Below are positions 1 to 12,200 of a stretch of DNA of 64,000 bases, piece by piece. The stretch comes from Medicago truncatula (lineage: Eukaryota; Streptophyta; Magnoliopsida; Fabales; Fabaceae): the NCBI RefSeq assembly GCF_003473485.1, contig NC_053044.1:12961501-13025500 (forward strand). Direction: 5' to 3'. The notes beneath the pieces were generated by a model. The model was given only the letters and a program-made list of their open reading frames with translations. It made no database searches and was not told the origin of the DNA. Both the position numbers and the translations under genes were made by a program. Each line of letters starts with the position of its first letter. The stretch's first letter is position 1.

Positions 1-288
1 ATTACATTAATGTTGATATTTTTGAAAATAGTCACGAGTTTTTAAAATTTGATCATATCAACTATCGCATATCGGTACATAAAAAATTTCTTTTGCATAT
101 TTAAGCATATAAAATCCTCAACGAGATAAGTTTAAATATTTAACGGTTTTTTTTGATATAAAATGAAAATTAATTTAATAGACAAACAACATTAATGTTG
201 ATATTTTGAAAATTGTCATGAGTTTTCAAATTTTTATCATATCACTTTCTCATATATGTATATAAAAATTTGGTTATGCAGATATAAG

Positions 289-1533
289 TGAAGGTGAGAA
301 AAACATAAGAATGGGGTTGAATTGTGTTAGCTTTTTCTTCTTTTTAAACTAAGTCCAATGTTCAGAGTTTGATAGAGTTCAAATTCAAGAACAAAGTTCA
401 GAGTCGAATGCAACGGATAATGTAAAGATAGAGAGAGAGGGAGGGAGGGAGAAAGGGGGGAGAGAGAGAGAGAGAGAGAGAGATAAAGAAGAGAAAGACA
501 CAAAGCAATAATACAGGTTCCTTCCACAATCCGGTAGTAGTCTTGTCCCTCTTGCACTTCCAAGGAGAGTTCACTAAAATCAATATATGATTACAAATGT
601 TCAAGCACACAAGCATGAAACTTCAAATACTCAAGCACACAAGCAAGAGATTTCATATGCTCAAGCACAAAAACAAGAGACTTCTAAACAAACACAATTA
701 CACAGAAAAATGATTGGGGTTGAACACTTGATATACAATCAGTGGTGTTCACAATACAAATCAGATAAGACTCTTCAGACTCTAGAATTTCTAAGATATG
801 AAAGTTGTTAAGAAATTCCAAGTGAACTTTGACGCACAACAATTTCAGCATAGTTTTGGCCCTATGAAAACGTTGTTGTGTCTCTTACAATCTTCAAGTC
901 TTCACTCCTTTATATAGAGGTGTGAGAGATACGTTACGGATTGTCAACACATCAAAAAAAGTCGTTGTTGAAGCTTGATCATCACCAATGATCTGTTGCT
1001 TGATTTGGTTATTGTCCTAGGAGGGAATAATTTGAAATTCATTCCTTGTTTGGAGAAATAACCAGCGTACACACAACTGTAGCAATACTATGTGCAGCCA
1101 AGGTAGTGGAGTAGTGGTTGTACAATTGTACTATGTTCTTTTTGTACGCTCTTATGCGGATAAGCATCCAATGCCTTCTTATTCCTCTGAAATAGTTGTT
1201 GCTCCAGACTTCTTTTCTTTCTGCAATCATGTGTCTTCAAAATAACCAACATTAACTAACTTCCAGCTTCTTGACGTCAGACTCTCGCAGTCAGCTTCTG
1301 ATGAATCTTCAGACTTTTATGGTCTTCAGACTCTGTCTTGCAACATAAGCTTCCTTTGCAAATTCCATTGCTCTCTTTTGTTCTTTCAGAACCAATACTT
1401 TGATTTAAGACTTATAAATTTTTGTCTATGATCCTTCACACTTGAACAAATATTAGCATATCCAATTGACTTTTTAATATCTTGTTATCATCAAAACTTA
1501 AGGTGGTAATGTTAAACACATTTTGTTCCAACA
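289..1533. mobile_element. Solo LTR, SIRE/Maximus-like copia
   Basis: The element starts with TG (TGAAGGTGAGAAAAAC) and ends with CA (TTTGTTCCAACA). It is flanked on both sides by the exact 5-bp target duplication ATAAG (284-288 and 1534-1538). The 1245-bp length and the terminal words resemble legume SIRE/Maximus LTRs; that family name is from memory. A GA-rich microsatellite lies inside at about 429-484. No internal domain, primer site or second LTR is present, so it is a solo LTR left by recombination. Confidence 0.8.
429..484. repeat. (GA)n microsatellite
   Basis: A purine-only run dominated by GA dinucleotides lies within the solo LTR. The low-complexity reading frames across it are not genes. 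Confidence 0.9.
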
Positions 1534-1949
1534 ATAAGTACATAAAATATGCAACAGGTGCAGTACAAACATTGAACAGTCTTTTGTATATAAAATAAAA
1601 AGTTATTTAATAGAAACACCGCATTAATTTTGATTTTAAAAATAGTCATGGATTTTCAAAATTTTATCATATCAACTTTCTCATGTATCTACATAAAAAT
1701 TTGTTTTAGTATATATAAACAAACAAAATCCACAGTTGGTGTGACTCAACTATTTAACAAAATTTTGTATATATAAGAGAAAAATATCTAATATTAACAT
1801 TACATTAATACTCATAATTTTCATTTAATATCTATAAACATAATACAATATTAACTATCTAACTATTTTTTTTTATATAATTAACGCAATGTGAAGTTCG
1901 GACGGGTCTTTTCCTAGTTTAGTTAAAATGACATATAATTTGATAGTTT

Positions 1950-2152
1950 TAGTAAAGGGTTTTATCAGAAGCCACCCATGAAGGTGTCTTTTAGCAACCC
2001 ACACCTCAATGTGTGATTTCCACTTTTTAGTTATAACTTTGTTAAAAGATACCTTCATAAAAATTAGTTGGTGTCTTTTAGCAAATGCTCAAAGAATAAC
2101 TTATTAAAAAACACCTTCATAAAATGTGTCTTCTAGCAAAACCCTTTAGTAA
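1950..2152. mobile_element. MITE-like inverted-repeat element
   Basis: The left end (AGTAAAGGGTTTTATCAGAAG, then ..ATGAAGGTG) is the approximate reverse complement of the right end (CACCTTCAT..TTCTAGCAAAACCCTTTAGT). The word GGTGTCTTTTAGCAA repeats inside. No clear target duplication was found, so the family is unassigned. Confidence 0.5.
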
Positions 2153-2295
2153 ATTATATCTCCCAAAGAAAAATGCATGTAGTTGTCTTCTCAAAGAAAA
2201 AGTACCTTACGGTCAAAAGAAAGAAAAAAATAGTACAAAAAAGAATGTAAAATCAATATACCGACATGAATTTAAATAGAATCAGGATTCGTTGA

Positions 2296-2539
2296 GCAGC
2301 TGTTAGATAAAGTAAAATTTCATTTCTTGTGGTGGCTTAAAGTTAACAAAATCACTTTTGTGTACGTTTCTCAAAGTTGGTGGTCGAACCCTTTATATTG
2401 TTTGGGTATCGACTGACTTTCTCTTGTAATTATACTTTGTGACAGTTTGTTTTTGTCAGGTTGGATCATTTAGTACACCTTGTACTAAAGTGTTTTCATC
2501 GCCGTAGTTATTATATTTCATTTTGATTTCTTCAAAAAA
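2296..2539 (+). mobile_element. 5'-truncated LINE 3' end
   Basis: A roughly 240-bp non-coding piece ends in TTTGATTTCTTC followed by a short A run. It is bounded by a 17-bp direct repeat GAATCAGGATTCGTTGA (2279-2295 and 2540-2556). A long target duplication plus a 3' A tail and 5' truncation is the signature of target-primed reverse transcription. Polarity is inferred from the tail. Confidence 0.65.
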
Positions 2540-2540
2540 G

Positions 2541-2634
2541 AATCAGGATTCGTTGATACCAAATTTTAACTCTTCATTTAAGGTTTGATCAAAGTCTCAT
2601 AATTCTCAAATAATGTCTTTGAAAATGGCCAAAT
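2541..2634. repeat. Dispersed ~95-bp repeat, copy 1
   Basis: This block (GGATTCGTTGATACC..TTCATTTAAGGTTTGATCAAAG..AATGGCCAA) recurs, diverged, at about 3268-3377. Each copy has served as an insertion target: copy 1 adjoins the LINE piece and copy 2 was split by the 566-bp insertion. Confidence 0.6.
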
Positions 2635-3377
2635 TTATTGGTGTACTGAATCTCACTCTTTATTTTCATTTTCGGCAAATGATTTTCGCTCTTTATTAAT
2701 CATATATTATTCAGTAAAATCTTATTTCTGCTCGCTGATCTCAAGTTACACAGTTAATCCTTATTGGCTCATGAATTTTATTTTATTTTTGTAGACAAGA
2801 GAATTGACTGCCAATTCAATTAGATTTAAAGGGTTTTCAATTTATTTATTTTTGGTACAGAAGAGTTTTCAATTTTATTATATTATAATTTTGACTGATC
2901 CTATCATATGCACTTGACTTTTAGTGAGAGTATTTAATTATGCCACGATGATCGAAATACCTAAAATCAGTTCTCACTCCTAAAATCCCACCAAGGGAAG
3001 CAAACCCATCAAGAATACCCCTGTATTCACAAACGGGGAATGAAGATGATGAAAAACTACCATGCGTGATGATTTAGAACATTAATTTTAGTGATAAAAG
3101 TAGACATATTTTAAGTTAAATTTTATTAGTAATTAAAAACAATAAAAGTATGCGATCAAAGTTTTGTTACTTGCCTCTAGTGGGTTATTATAGAACATTA
3201 AAATTATCCTTTGATTATAGATTATAGACGGTTGAGATTTGGTGTCCAGATTCATTCAAATAAGTTAGGATTCGTTGATATCAGATATCAACGGATTCAT
3301 TGACACGAAATCTCAACCCTCCATTTAAGTTTGATCAAAGACTCAATTCTCAATTAATGGTCTCTAGAAATGGCCAA

Positions 3378-3943
3378 TTTTTTTTTTTTTTTTGACAAAA
3401 ATAAACGATATTCATTCATTCAAATTGATAGAGTACATCGATACAATACAAATTCAAATTCGCTAAAAACAAAAAGGATGAATCTTTGAACAAACTCACA
3501 ACATCCATGTTAATAGCATAAAACGGCAAAGTACCTATGCCTACAAATATGACTAATATGACTATATTTATGTCTCCGGAATACTCATGTCTCCAAATCT
3601 GCAACTTAACGACACCAAAGTCATTGTCATTGATCAGATTTGCACTTGCTCAAAGCTAATCTTTCAACTTGAATCAAATAAACACCGCACTAGGACGGGA
3701 AATCAAAACAAACAGAGTTGTTCAATGACGACGAAATCACAAAAACAAATGAAAGAAAACAGAAAATATGTGAAATCACTTATTCAATTATGATAGAAAG
3801 AAAAATAATTCGAAGGGGTGACTTTTGGGTCAAAATTGACCCTAAATCACCCCTCTGAAAAGAAGAAGAAGAAGAAGAAGAAAGGGGTGACGGCTATGGT
3901 TTGAGAAGGAGAGAAGAGAGAGGGGAAGAAATGGGTCCTCGAC
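3378..3943 (-). mobile_element. Non-LTR retroelement or processed insertion
   Basis: This starts with a 16-base T run (a poly-A tail on the minus strand) and is bounded by the 7-bp repeat TGGCCAA (3371-3377 and 3944-3950). The related unsplit repeat at 2541-2634 supports the reconstructed empty site. The interior has a GAA-triplet stretch near 3860 and no conserved ORF. It could be a LINE-mobilised non-autonomous element or a retrocopy of a non-coding transcript. Confidence 0.55.
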
Positions 3944-3958
3944 TGGCCAAATTTGTTA

Positions 3959-4144
3959 TGAGCAATGATATTTCAACATCAAAATTTTGACAACTTATAT
4001 AACAACTTATCAAATCACACTAAAAACAACTTATGAGAGTTTTATAATAATTGTTTCTTTCTCTCTCTTAATCAAATTAACACTCTGTTTTATAAGTTGT
4101 CACATAAGTTGTCAAAATTTTGATGTTCAAATATCATTACTCAT
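3959..4144. mobile_element. MITE with ~40-bp terminal inverted repeats
   Basis: The first 40 bases (ATGAGCAATGATATTTCAAC..) and the last 40 (..GAACATCAAAATTT on the opposite strand) match at all but about two positions. The element is 186 bp, AT-rich and non-coding. Similar terminal words recur at 14496-14672, 26058-26222 and 36874-37652. Confidence 0.7.
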
Positions 4145-4501
4145 ATATTATTAGATTGATTCCATCTATAGCCAAAAAGATATAGGAGGATAAAAAAATC
4201 TCTTCTAAATGAAAAATGATAACTTGTGTCCTTAGGGCACATGTTAAGGAATCTAAAGTGGAAATTTTATAAGGAAATTGTGCCAATTTATTTTTCTAGA
4301 GATTGAAAATTAATGTTTTATAATAAATACTACCTCTATCCATAATTATAGGGCCATTTTGAAAAAATAATGAGAATTAAGAAAATTGAAAGTGAGAATA
4401 AATTTGTTTGTAATTGCTATTCTTTTAACAATTTTATCCTTTAAGAGAGGGGGTTAGTGTATGTTTTCAACATAGTATTTAATGCTGATTGAAGAAAAAG
4501 A

Positions 4502-5222
4502 TACTCCATCCATTTTAAAATACATGCCTATTTTGGAGAAATTGCAGTAACCAAGAAACCAAATAAATTTTGATATTTTTGATGAAATTATATGTTTGTT
4601 TTCTATAATACCTTTAACCATTTTTTTTTTGAATAAGTTAAAATGATGTATTATCAGGCTAGAATCACCCCGCACGAGAAATGCAAAAGGGGAACCAACC
4701 AAGAGTATTTACAAAGTCAATGTGCCATAATAAAGAGGCACAAACAGAAGCAGATAACTGTTACATGTGGACACCCATACATAGGAGCGGATATTTCCAT
4801 CAATCATAATAACTATAACTAAAATTCACCTGCTTTGCTTTCAACCAAAGAAAAGAATGTTGTTTAACTTAGTCGATAAGAATAGAAGGATTTGTTACCG
4901 TATTTTAAAAAATTCGGTTGTTCCTTTCCTTCCAAATCACCCACACGGAAGTAAACCAAATAATTTTAAAGAATACCATAGTAGCACGAGGTAATCCTGC
5001 AATGTTAGTAACCTGATGAAAATGAAGTTTTAGATCACCAGGCTGAACCGAAGAAATGCCCAACCAAATTTTATTTCATTCTATTTTTTCTCTCTGCAAT
5101 AAATATGCAAGGGTATTATTGACAACACAATAATTAATGTTGCATTGAAACTTGAAAGTGACAAGTATTGTAAAACAAATTTATTCTTCAGAATGGACAA
5201 GTATTATGAAACGGATGGAGTA
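4502..5222. mobile_element. Stowaway-like MITE, third layer
   Basis: The left arm TACTCCATCCATTTTAAAAT pairs with the right arm TATGAAACGGATGGAGTA. TA dinucleotides mark both edges. A LINE fragment is inserted in its middle. Confidence 0.65.
4621..5077 (-). mobile_element. LINE ORF2 C-terminal relic
   Basis: A T run at 4621-4630 is the minus-strand poly-A tail. Translating the minus strand around 4913-4976 gives VWVIWKERNNRIF, a typical C-terminal segment of plant L1-type LINE ORF2. The 5' part is missing (severe truncation) and the remaining frame is broken. The exact target duplication was not resolved. Confidence 0.7.
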
Positions 5223-5344
5223 TAAAATAAACAGGAGTTTTGTAAAAAGAGAAGAAAAAAAAATTCTCAAAAGGATCTTATATTTAAAAACAGAGGTAGT
5301 AGCTACAAATTAACATGTGTCCTAAAGATACATATTAACATGCC

Positions 5345-6202
5345 ATTTTTTTTTTTTATAACTCTCCAGATCTTTGAATAAGAAAATAAAGAAATTCAAT
5401 TGATAAGTAAAGTTTAATACATAATTACTCTATACATTATTGGACTTAAATTCTTTTAAATAATTCGTATTTGGTGGAGTTGATAAACCAGTAGAGCTTT
5501 AATCGCTCCTCACAATTAAGTATATTTTCCTATTTTTATTTTTTATTTTGTCTATCTTATATCGTTAAAAAAAAAAAAAAAAAAAAAACATTGTACCTTA
5601 AAAAACCAGATCTTTCTATGTTTTTTCTTTCAAACGACTATTTCGCTGCTACTTTCACTTTGATTCCGGCAATTTCCAGGAAAAGTACAAATAACACAAC
5701 AATTTGGAACATAATGGTCAAAAATATTTTTCATATTCCCTTCAGAGTCAAATTCAAAATGCCATGTTTATACTTTTCTTCACCGCGTCCTTCTTCTAGA
5801 TATCATTAGTTTTGACATTGTTTCTAGTTTACTATATATAATTTTGCATATTCTTTTTGTTTTTCACTTGAAGCTCTTTCATATTTTGACCCTTTTGTTT
5901 CTTTTCAATATTTTGTTTTCATTTCTTCTTTAAAAAATACCCTTTGGATTTTTATTGAGTTGGGAAGTGAGAAAATTGAGATTTAACTAAAAAAATTGTT
6001 ACTTGTGTTCAAAGGGTTTCTTAATTATTGTGTTTATGATGATTTTGTTTGTTATTGACTAAAGTCAAGTGCTTTTTGTCTAAGGTGGTGGTGGGGTAGG
6101 TTTTTGAGACTTTAAGGAAATTTACAAATTTGTCTGTTAGTTTTAGGGAAGATAAAATCTCAGTGGCCCTTTTTTGTCAAATATTTTTTGGATTAATTCA
6201 TC
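5345..6202. other. Upstream region of the flippase gene
   Basis: AT-rich, with a 20-base A run near 5571. No conserved ORF is seen. A TATATATAA string near 5833 could be the core promoter, leaving a leader of about 330 bases; position is the only support. Confidence 0.35.
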
Positions 6203-9200
6203 ATGAAGATGAAGAAGCTTAATTTGAGTAAGATCTATTCATTTAAATGTGGTAAAAAACCAAACTTTAAGAGAGAGCATTCACAGATTGGAAGACAAGG
6301 GTATTCTAGGGTTGTTTTATGTAATGAACAACAAGATAGATTTGAATCAGGTTTTAAGGATTATGCTGATAATTCTGTTAGGTCAACAAAATATACTTTT
6401 GCTACTTTCTTACCTAAGTCATTGTTTGAGCAGTTTAGGAGGGTAGCTAATTTCTTTTTCCTTGTTGCTGGTATCTTAGCTTTCACAAAACTTGCTCCTT
6501 ATACTGCTGTTAGTGCTATTCTTCCTTTAGCTGTTATAGTTGGTGCAACTATGGTGAAGGAAGGTATTGAAGATTTTCGTCGGAAAAAACAGGTACTAGT
6601 TACTGGTATATTATGATAACTAGAAGTGTATTGTGTTGTGAATTTTGTTCTTTTAATGTTAAAAGTGTGTAGATTTGAATGTAGAAATGATATTTTAGAT
6701 TCAAGGTGTGTGTGATGTTCGACACAAAAACGACGCTGATACGTGTGCTTTGGATTCTGTTTCTCAGTAACTTCCTTACAAATTTTAGCATTTGTTAAAA
6801 TAAAATCTAAGATCACTTTCTTACTGGACTTGAAGATTCTTGGTTATTTTAAAATATGTCAGTTTTGTCAAGAGCATAAAAGTGTGAAGTAGTATTTGAT
6901 AGAATCTAAGAACAGCGAGAAATTGCAGAAAGAATCTGAGAGAAAACGAGAGTATCCATGTGAATATTCTGATTGTATTTGATAGAGAATGAACATGTTG
7001 GTTACAAGACAACTACAGGTAGGTATTTATTACTCTACCTGATCTAAACCTGAACTGTACTGAGTCAGCATAGTCAGTTACAAAGCAAACTTAAGGCCTT
7101 GTTTGGCCAGCTACGTTATTAGCTAGATCTATTCACTTATGTTAGTATCTAACATATATTTTCAATTTTCTACATTTTAAGTTTTGTATAAATTATTAGA
7201 CATTCAGTTTTCCCTATGTTATGCAATATCTATATGGATTTAGAATACATGAATGTGTTGAGAAAGAAGAAATGACTAAATGAGAGAGTACATGTGTGAA
7301 TTCGCATGTCTAAATTACACAGTGAGAGGATAGTATGTATACGAGTCCTAAATATAAGGATTTACATTTACACAGCAATACAAAATGAATAATCCGAATG
7401 TAGTTACTCTATTTACGTTATTATTATGCAGAAGGAAGAGCCAAAAAACCAAACGATTCAGATTATATAACTCATAGTAGTCAATAGCGGCCAATAGCGC
7501 TGCTATAGCGGCCGTGCGGTGCCGGAGCGCTACGCAACAAGCCATAGCGTTGCGGTGTGAGATAGCGGCGCAACGCTTCGTAGTGGTTTTGCGGTTTAGA
7601 ACCGCTATTTCATTTTAAGAGAAAATACAAAATTGTCCTTGGTTTAAAAAAAACAAGGGTATTTCTGTAAATCTTCCTCTGCTTTTCTGCTGTTTTGTAA
7701 AACTTCTTCACCTCTGCTGTAAATCTTCCTCTACTTTGTCGTGTTTGCTCTGTTATCCTGTTATTTTTTTGTTTAACAATCTCAAAACTTTGTTGTCCTG
7801 TTACTTTTTTGTTCTAGTTTTCTTTGTTATTATTGATTCCAAACTCCATTCTGCTCTCTCTGTTTCTGTTTGTAGTTTGTACAAACAATCCTCGGTTTTG
7901 TTCAAATAAAACTCTATTCTACTCTCTCTGTTTCCTTATTTTTGTTGTTTTTGTTTTTATGAAATAGCGGTCATAGCGCTATGCGCTATCCCGCTATAGC
8001 ATTTTTGGGGTCGGCCGCTACGCGCCGCTATCCGCTATTAACTACTATGGTATAACTTAGCTTACTGATTAGTTGATTATCAAAAATAGCTAACTGATTT
8101 GCTCTGCAGGATATTGAGGTGAACAATAGAAGAGTTATATGTCATAAAGGTGGTGGCAATTTTGAATCTACGGAGTGGAAGAATCTCAAGGTAGGAAATA
8201 TAGTGAAGATAAAGAAGGATGAATTCTTCCCTGCCGACCTATTACTGATTTCGTCCAGTTACGAAGATGCAGTCTGCTACGTTGAAACCATGAACTTGGA
8301 TGGTGAGACAAATTTGAAGCTAAAACAAGGTTTGGAAGTAACTTCTTCATTAAATGAGGAAGTTAAATTCCAAGATTTCAAAGCTGCTGTCAAATGTGAA
8401 GATCCAAATGCAAATTTGTACTCTTTTGTCGGGACATTGGATTTTGAAGGGCAAAAATATCCACTTTCTCCTCAGCAGCTTCTTCTCCGAGACTCAAAAC
8501 TTCGTAATACAGACTTCATATTCGGAGCAGTCATCTTTACTGGTCACGACACGAAGGTTATTCAAAACTCCACTCCCCCTCCTTCGAAAAGGAGCAAAAT
8601 CGAGAAGAAGATGGATAAGATTATCTACTTCTTATTTGGTGTTTTGTTTTTAATTGCCTTCATTGGATCTATTCTCTTTGGAATTGCAACTAAACGTGAC
8701 TTGAACAACGGAATTATGAAAAGATGGTATCTGAGACCAGATGATTCCACCATTTTCTTTGATCCTAAAAGAGTCGCCGCAGCATCTGTTTTTCATTTCT
8801 TGACGGCCTTAATGCTATACAACTTCTTCATTCCCATCTCCTTGTATTTCTCAATAGAATTGGTTAAAGTCCTTCAAAGCATCTTCATTAATCAAGATAT
8901 TAATATGTACTATGAAGAACTGGACAAACCGGCTCTTGCTCGTACTTCAAACTTGAATGAAGAACTCGGCCAAATTGACACAATCCTTTCTGATAAAACT
9001 GGAACTTTGACTTGCAACTCGATGGAGTTCATCAAATGTTCGGTTGCTGGGGTAGCTTATGGCCGTAGTGTCACAGAGGTTGAGCAAGCCATTGGTGGTA
9101 GGTCGGAACTGGAATCAATTGATATCAGGGAAGCTAATGATCGAAAAGAACCAATCAAAGGTTTTAATTTTATTGATGAAAGAATAATGAATGGAAACTG

Positions 9201-12200
9201 GATTAACGAGCCTCGTGCAGATGTTATACAGAATTTTTTTCGTTTATTGGCTGTTTGTCATACCGCCATGCCGGAAGTGGATGAGGAAACAGGAAGAGTT
9301 TCATATGAAGCTGAATCTCCTGATGAAGCGGCATTTGTGATTGCTGCAAGAGAAGTGGGTTTTAAATTCTACAAAAGGACCCAGAACAGTTTATCAATGA
9401 TAGAGTTGGATCCGGTTTCTGGCAATGAAGTTGAAAGGTTAGTTTTATTTTGTTTGTCCAACTCTTTTGTTTGTTTACGTATGTGATTACTTTAAAAACA
9501 CATTATACCTAATTTAGTTATTGTTTGTAGCTACCATGCATCAAAGTTTATTTTATTCATGTTAAATAATGCGGAAATGATCTGATATGAGTAACTAATT
9601 TCATTTTGTAGGACATACAAAATTCTCAATGTTTTAGAATTCAATAGTTCAAGGAAGCGAATGTCAGTGATAGTTAAAGATGAACACGGGAGAATTTTGT
9701 TGCTCTGTAAAGGCGCTGACAGGTTAGCAACTAAATAACCTGTAACCTTTGATATTTTCGAGTTTTACCTTTTCATTTAGCCTATCGACTTGCCTTGACT
9801 CATAATTTCCGTGCAGTGTCATGTTTGAAAGGCTTGCCATTAATGGAAGGGAGTTTGAAGAAAAAACTTTGGAACATGTGAGTGAATATGCTGATGCAGG
9901 TCTAAGAACACTGATACTTGCCTATCGTGAACTTGATGAAGAAGAATACAACGAGTTTGACAAGAAATTTTCCGAAGCGAAAATTTCAATCACCGTGGAT
10001 CATGAATCATTGATTGAGGAAATATCAGAAAAGATTGAGAGGAATCTAATCGTTCTCGGTGCCACTGCTGTAGAAGACAAGCTCCAAAATGGGGTAACCA
10101 AAAAAATAATTTCACATGCGAAGATATTGATCAGTTGGATCAAGACTTGAAATTATGCCTAACTATATTGTTTTTTTTATAGGTTCCTGAGTGTATTGAA
10201 AAGCTTGCACAAGCTAGAATTAAGATATGGGTTTTGACTGGGGATAAAATGGAGACTGCCATCAACATTGGGTATAATATTATACTTTAATTATGCATTT
10301 TTTTTTTTTACAATGGATTAGTCGTGCGAATTTCTTTTCAAGATGTTTGACTTGAATATATGAATGCAGTTTTTCTTGTCGCTTGCTTCGACAAGGAATG
10401 AAACAGATTATAATTCATTTAGAAATGCCTGAAATTCAAGCATTAGAGAAGGATGGAGGAGACAAGATGGCTATCATGAAGGTAAATAAATTTTAGGCTT
10501 TAATATAGTTTATATACAATGATTTAGTTTACATGTTGAGTACCTATGTAGCTTCAATTAGTGTTGCCAAATAGCACAAGTAAAAATTTGAGTGCTGATA
10601 TTTTTTTGACGATTCATGTTTTAGGCATCAAGAGAAAGTGTGTATCTTCAGATATCTGAAGGTTCTAAACTGCTTTCTGCATCTAAAGGGAACTCTCAGC
10701 AAGCATTTGCTCTGATAATCGATGGAAAGTCACTTGTTTATGCTCTAGAGGATAATATAAAGAGCTCGTTTTTAGATCTCGCAACTCGCTGTGCATCTGT
10801 TATCTGTTGTCGCTCATCGCCAAAGCAGAAGGCACTGGTATGTTTCAGCTTTTTCTTTGTTTCTTCCTCTACTTGACAACTTGTCCTTATTTTTATTGGT
10901 GTGGCTTTTTTCTTTCAATTTTATCCTTCATTTAATAACTTAATTTTTCTAAATAACCACATAAAATTTTGTCACTTCTATTATATTTTTTAATAAATTA
11001 TAAATGATATAACTGGCAAAACGGATAGAAGCATTAGAGACCGTGCTGATTATGATAATTGTTTTGGTTAGCTTTTTGAATTAATTTTATTGGTACCTGT
11101 CATAAAAGGTTACTAGATTGGTCAAAGAAGGAACTGGTAAAACAACATTAGCTATCGGTGATGGAGCTAATGACGTGGGAATGCTTCAAGAAGCTGATGT
11201 AGGTATTGGAATCAGTGGTGTTGAAGGAATGCAGGTACTTAAAAAAAGAAAAAAAATCAACAAACTATTTGTTTATTATTGATTTTCTTTTTCCGTATAC
11301 CATTTTATTAAAACTTTTTGTTTTGTATCCTCTCTCCTCCCTAGGCCGTCATGGCTAGTGATATTGCAATTGCACAATTCCGGTATCTGGAAAGATTACT
11401 TCTTGTACATGGACATTGGTGCTACAGGAGGATGTCCACCATGGTAAGATCATTCAAACTTGATCTCAACATTAAATATATTTGGGCATGTTTGCATCGA
11501 CTTATTTGAATTTATCTACTGGGATAAGCACTTGTGAGACTATTTAGGAGAGTTTATGACAAGTCCATAAGTTGTTTTCAGTTTATTTCAATAAACTCTC
11601 CAGGATAGCTTATGAAAACAGATTATACCTTACATGAAATTTGTTTGACTTTTGTATAGAAATAACATATACACAAGTACTCGTATGATAAGCGCTTATG
11701 TTATAATCGTTTAATAAATCTGTTTATCCAATCAAGGCAAGGTCACAAATGATTATCTAATATTTTGTTTATTCTTTTGGCAGATATGTTACTTTTTCTA
11801 CAAGAATATTACATTTGGTTTCACTCTATTCTTATATGAGGTGTATGCATCATTCTCTGGACAGCCTGCATACAATGACTGGTTTTTGTCTTTCTATAGT
11901 GTCTTGTTTTCTTCACTTCCTGCCATTGCCCTTGGGGTCTTTGACCAAGATGTATCTGCTAGGTACTGCGTCAAGGTAAGCTTACTCTATTCACCATCTA
12001 ATATGTTGTCATCTATGAAGCACGCATATGTACACATGCACATACATGAACGCCAAACATGACACTGACACGGCAACACCGGTAAGAATTTGGAAAAATA
12101 AAATAATTGAATGTGGTATTGAATATAACCACATGTGTTGTGTCGAACATTGACACGTGTGTAACACCGAACAAACTTTCAATATGAATTATCGGTGCTA

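Larger units (their letters stand above)
4..1860. repeat. Tandem array, ~185-bp AT-rich unit
   Basis: A unit beginning near ACATTAATGTTGATATTT at position 4 recurs at about 189 and, once the inserted LTR is removed, again at about 1621. All copies share the blocks ATAGTCA(C/T)GA..TTTT and ATCATATCAACT. A degraded further unit follows to roughly 1860. The spacing is about 182-186 bp. The array starts before the window, so its full size is unknown. No coding potential is seen. Confidence 0.7.
4328..5301. mobile_element. Stowaway-like MITE, second layer
   Basis: The arm TACTACCTCTATCCATAATT is inverse to ..TTTAAAAACAGAGGTAGTA, with TA at both edges as expected for Tc1/mariner-type insertion. 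It is split by the next MITE. Confidence 0.6.
4220..5337. mobile_element. Outermost MITE of a nested stack
   Basis: TAACTTGTGTCCTTAGGGC.. at the left is the approximate inverse of ..CCTAAAGATACATATTAACA at the right. Between the two arms lie a second MITE (4328-5301), a third (4502-5222) and a LINE piece (4621-5077). Arm similarity is moderate, so this layer is the least certain of the stack. Confidence 0.5.

Noticed and set aside
327..616. Leu/Ser-rich ORFs
   Set aside because: Translation of the GA microsatellite in the solo LTR.
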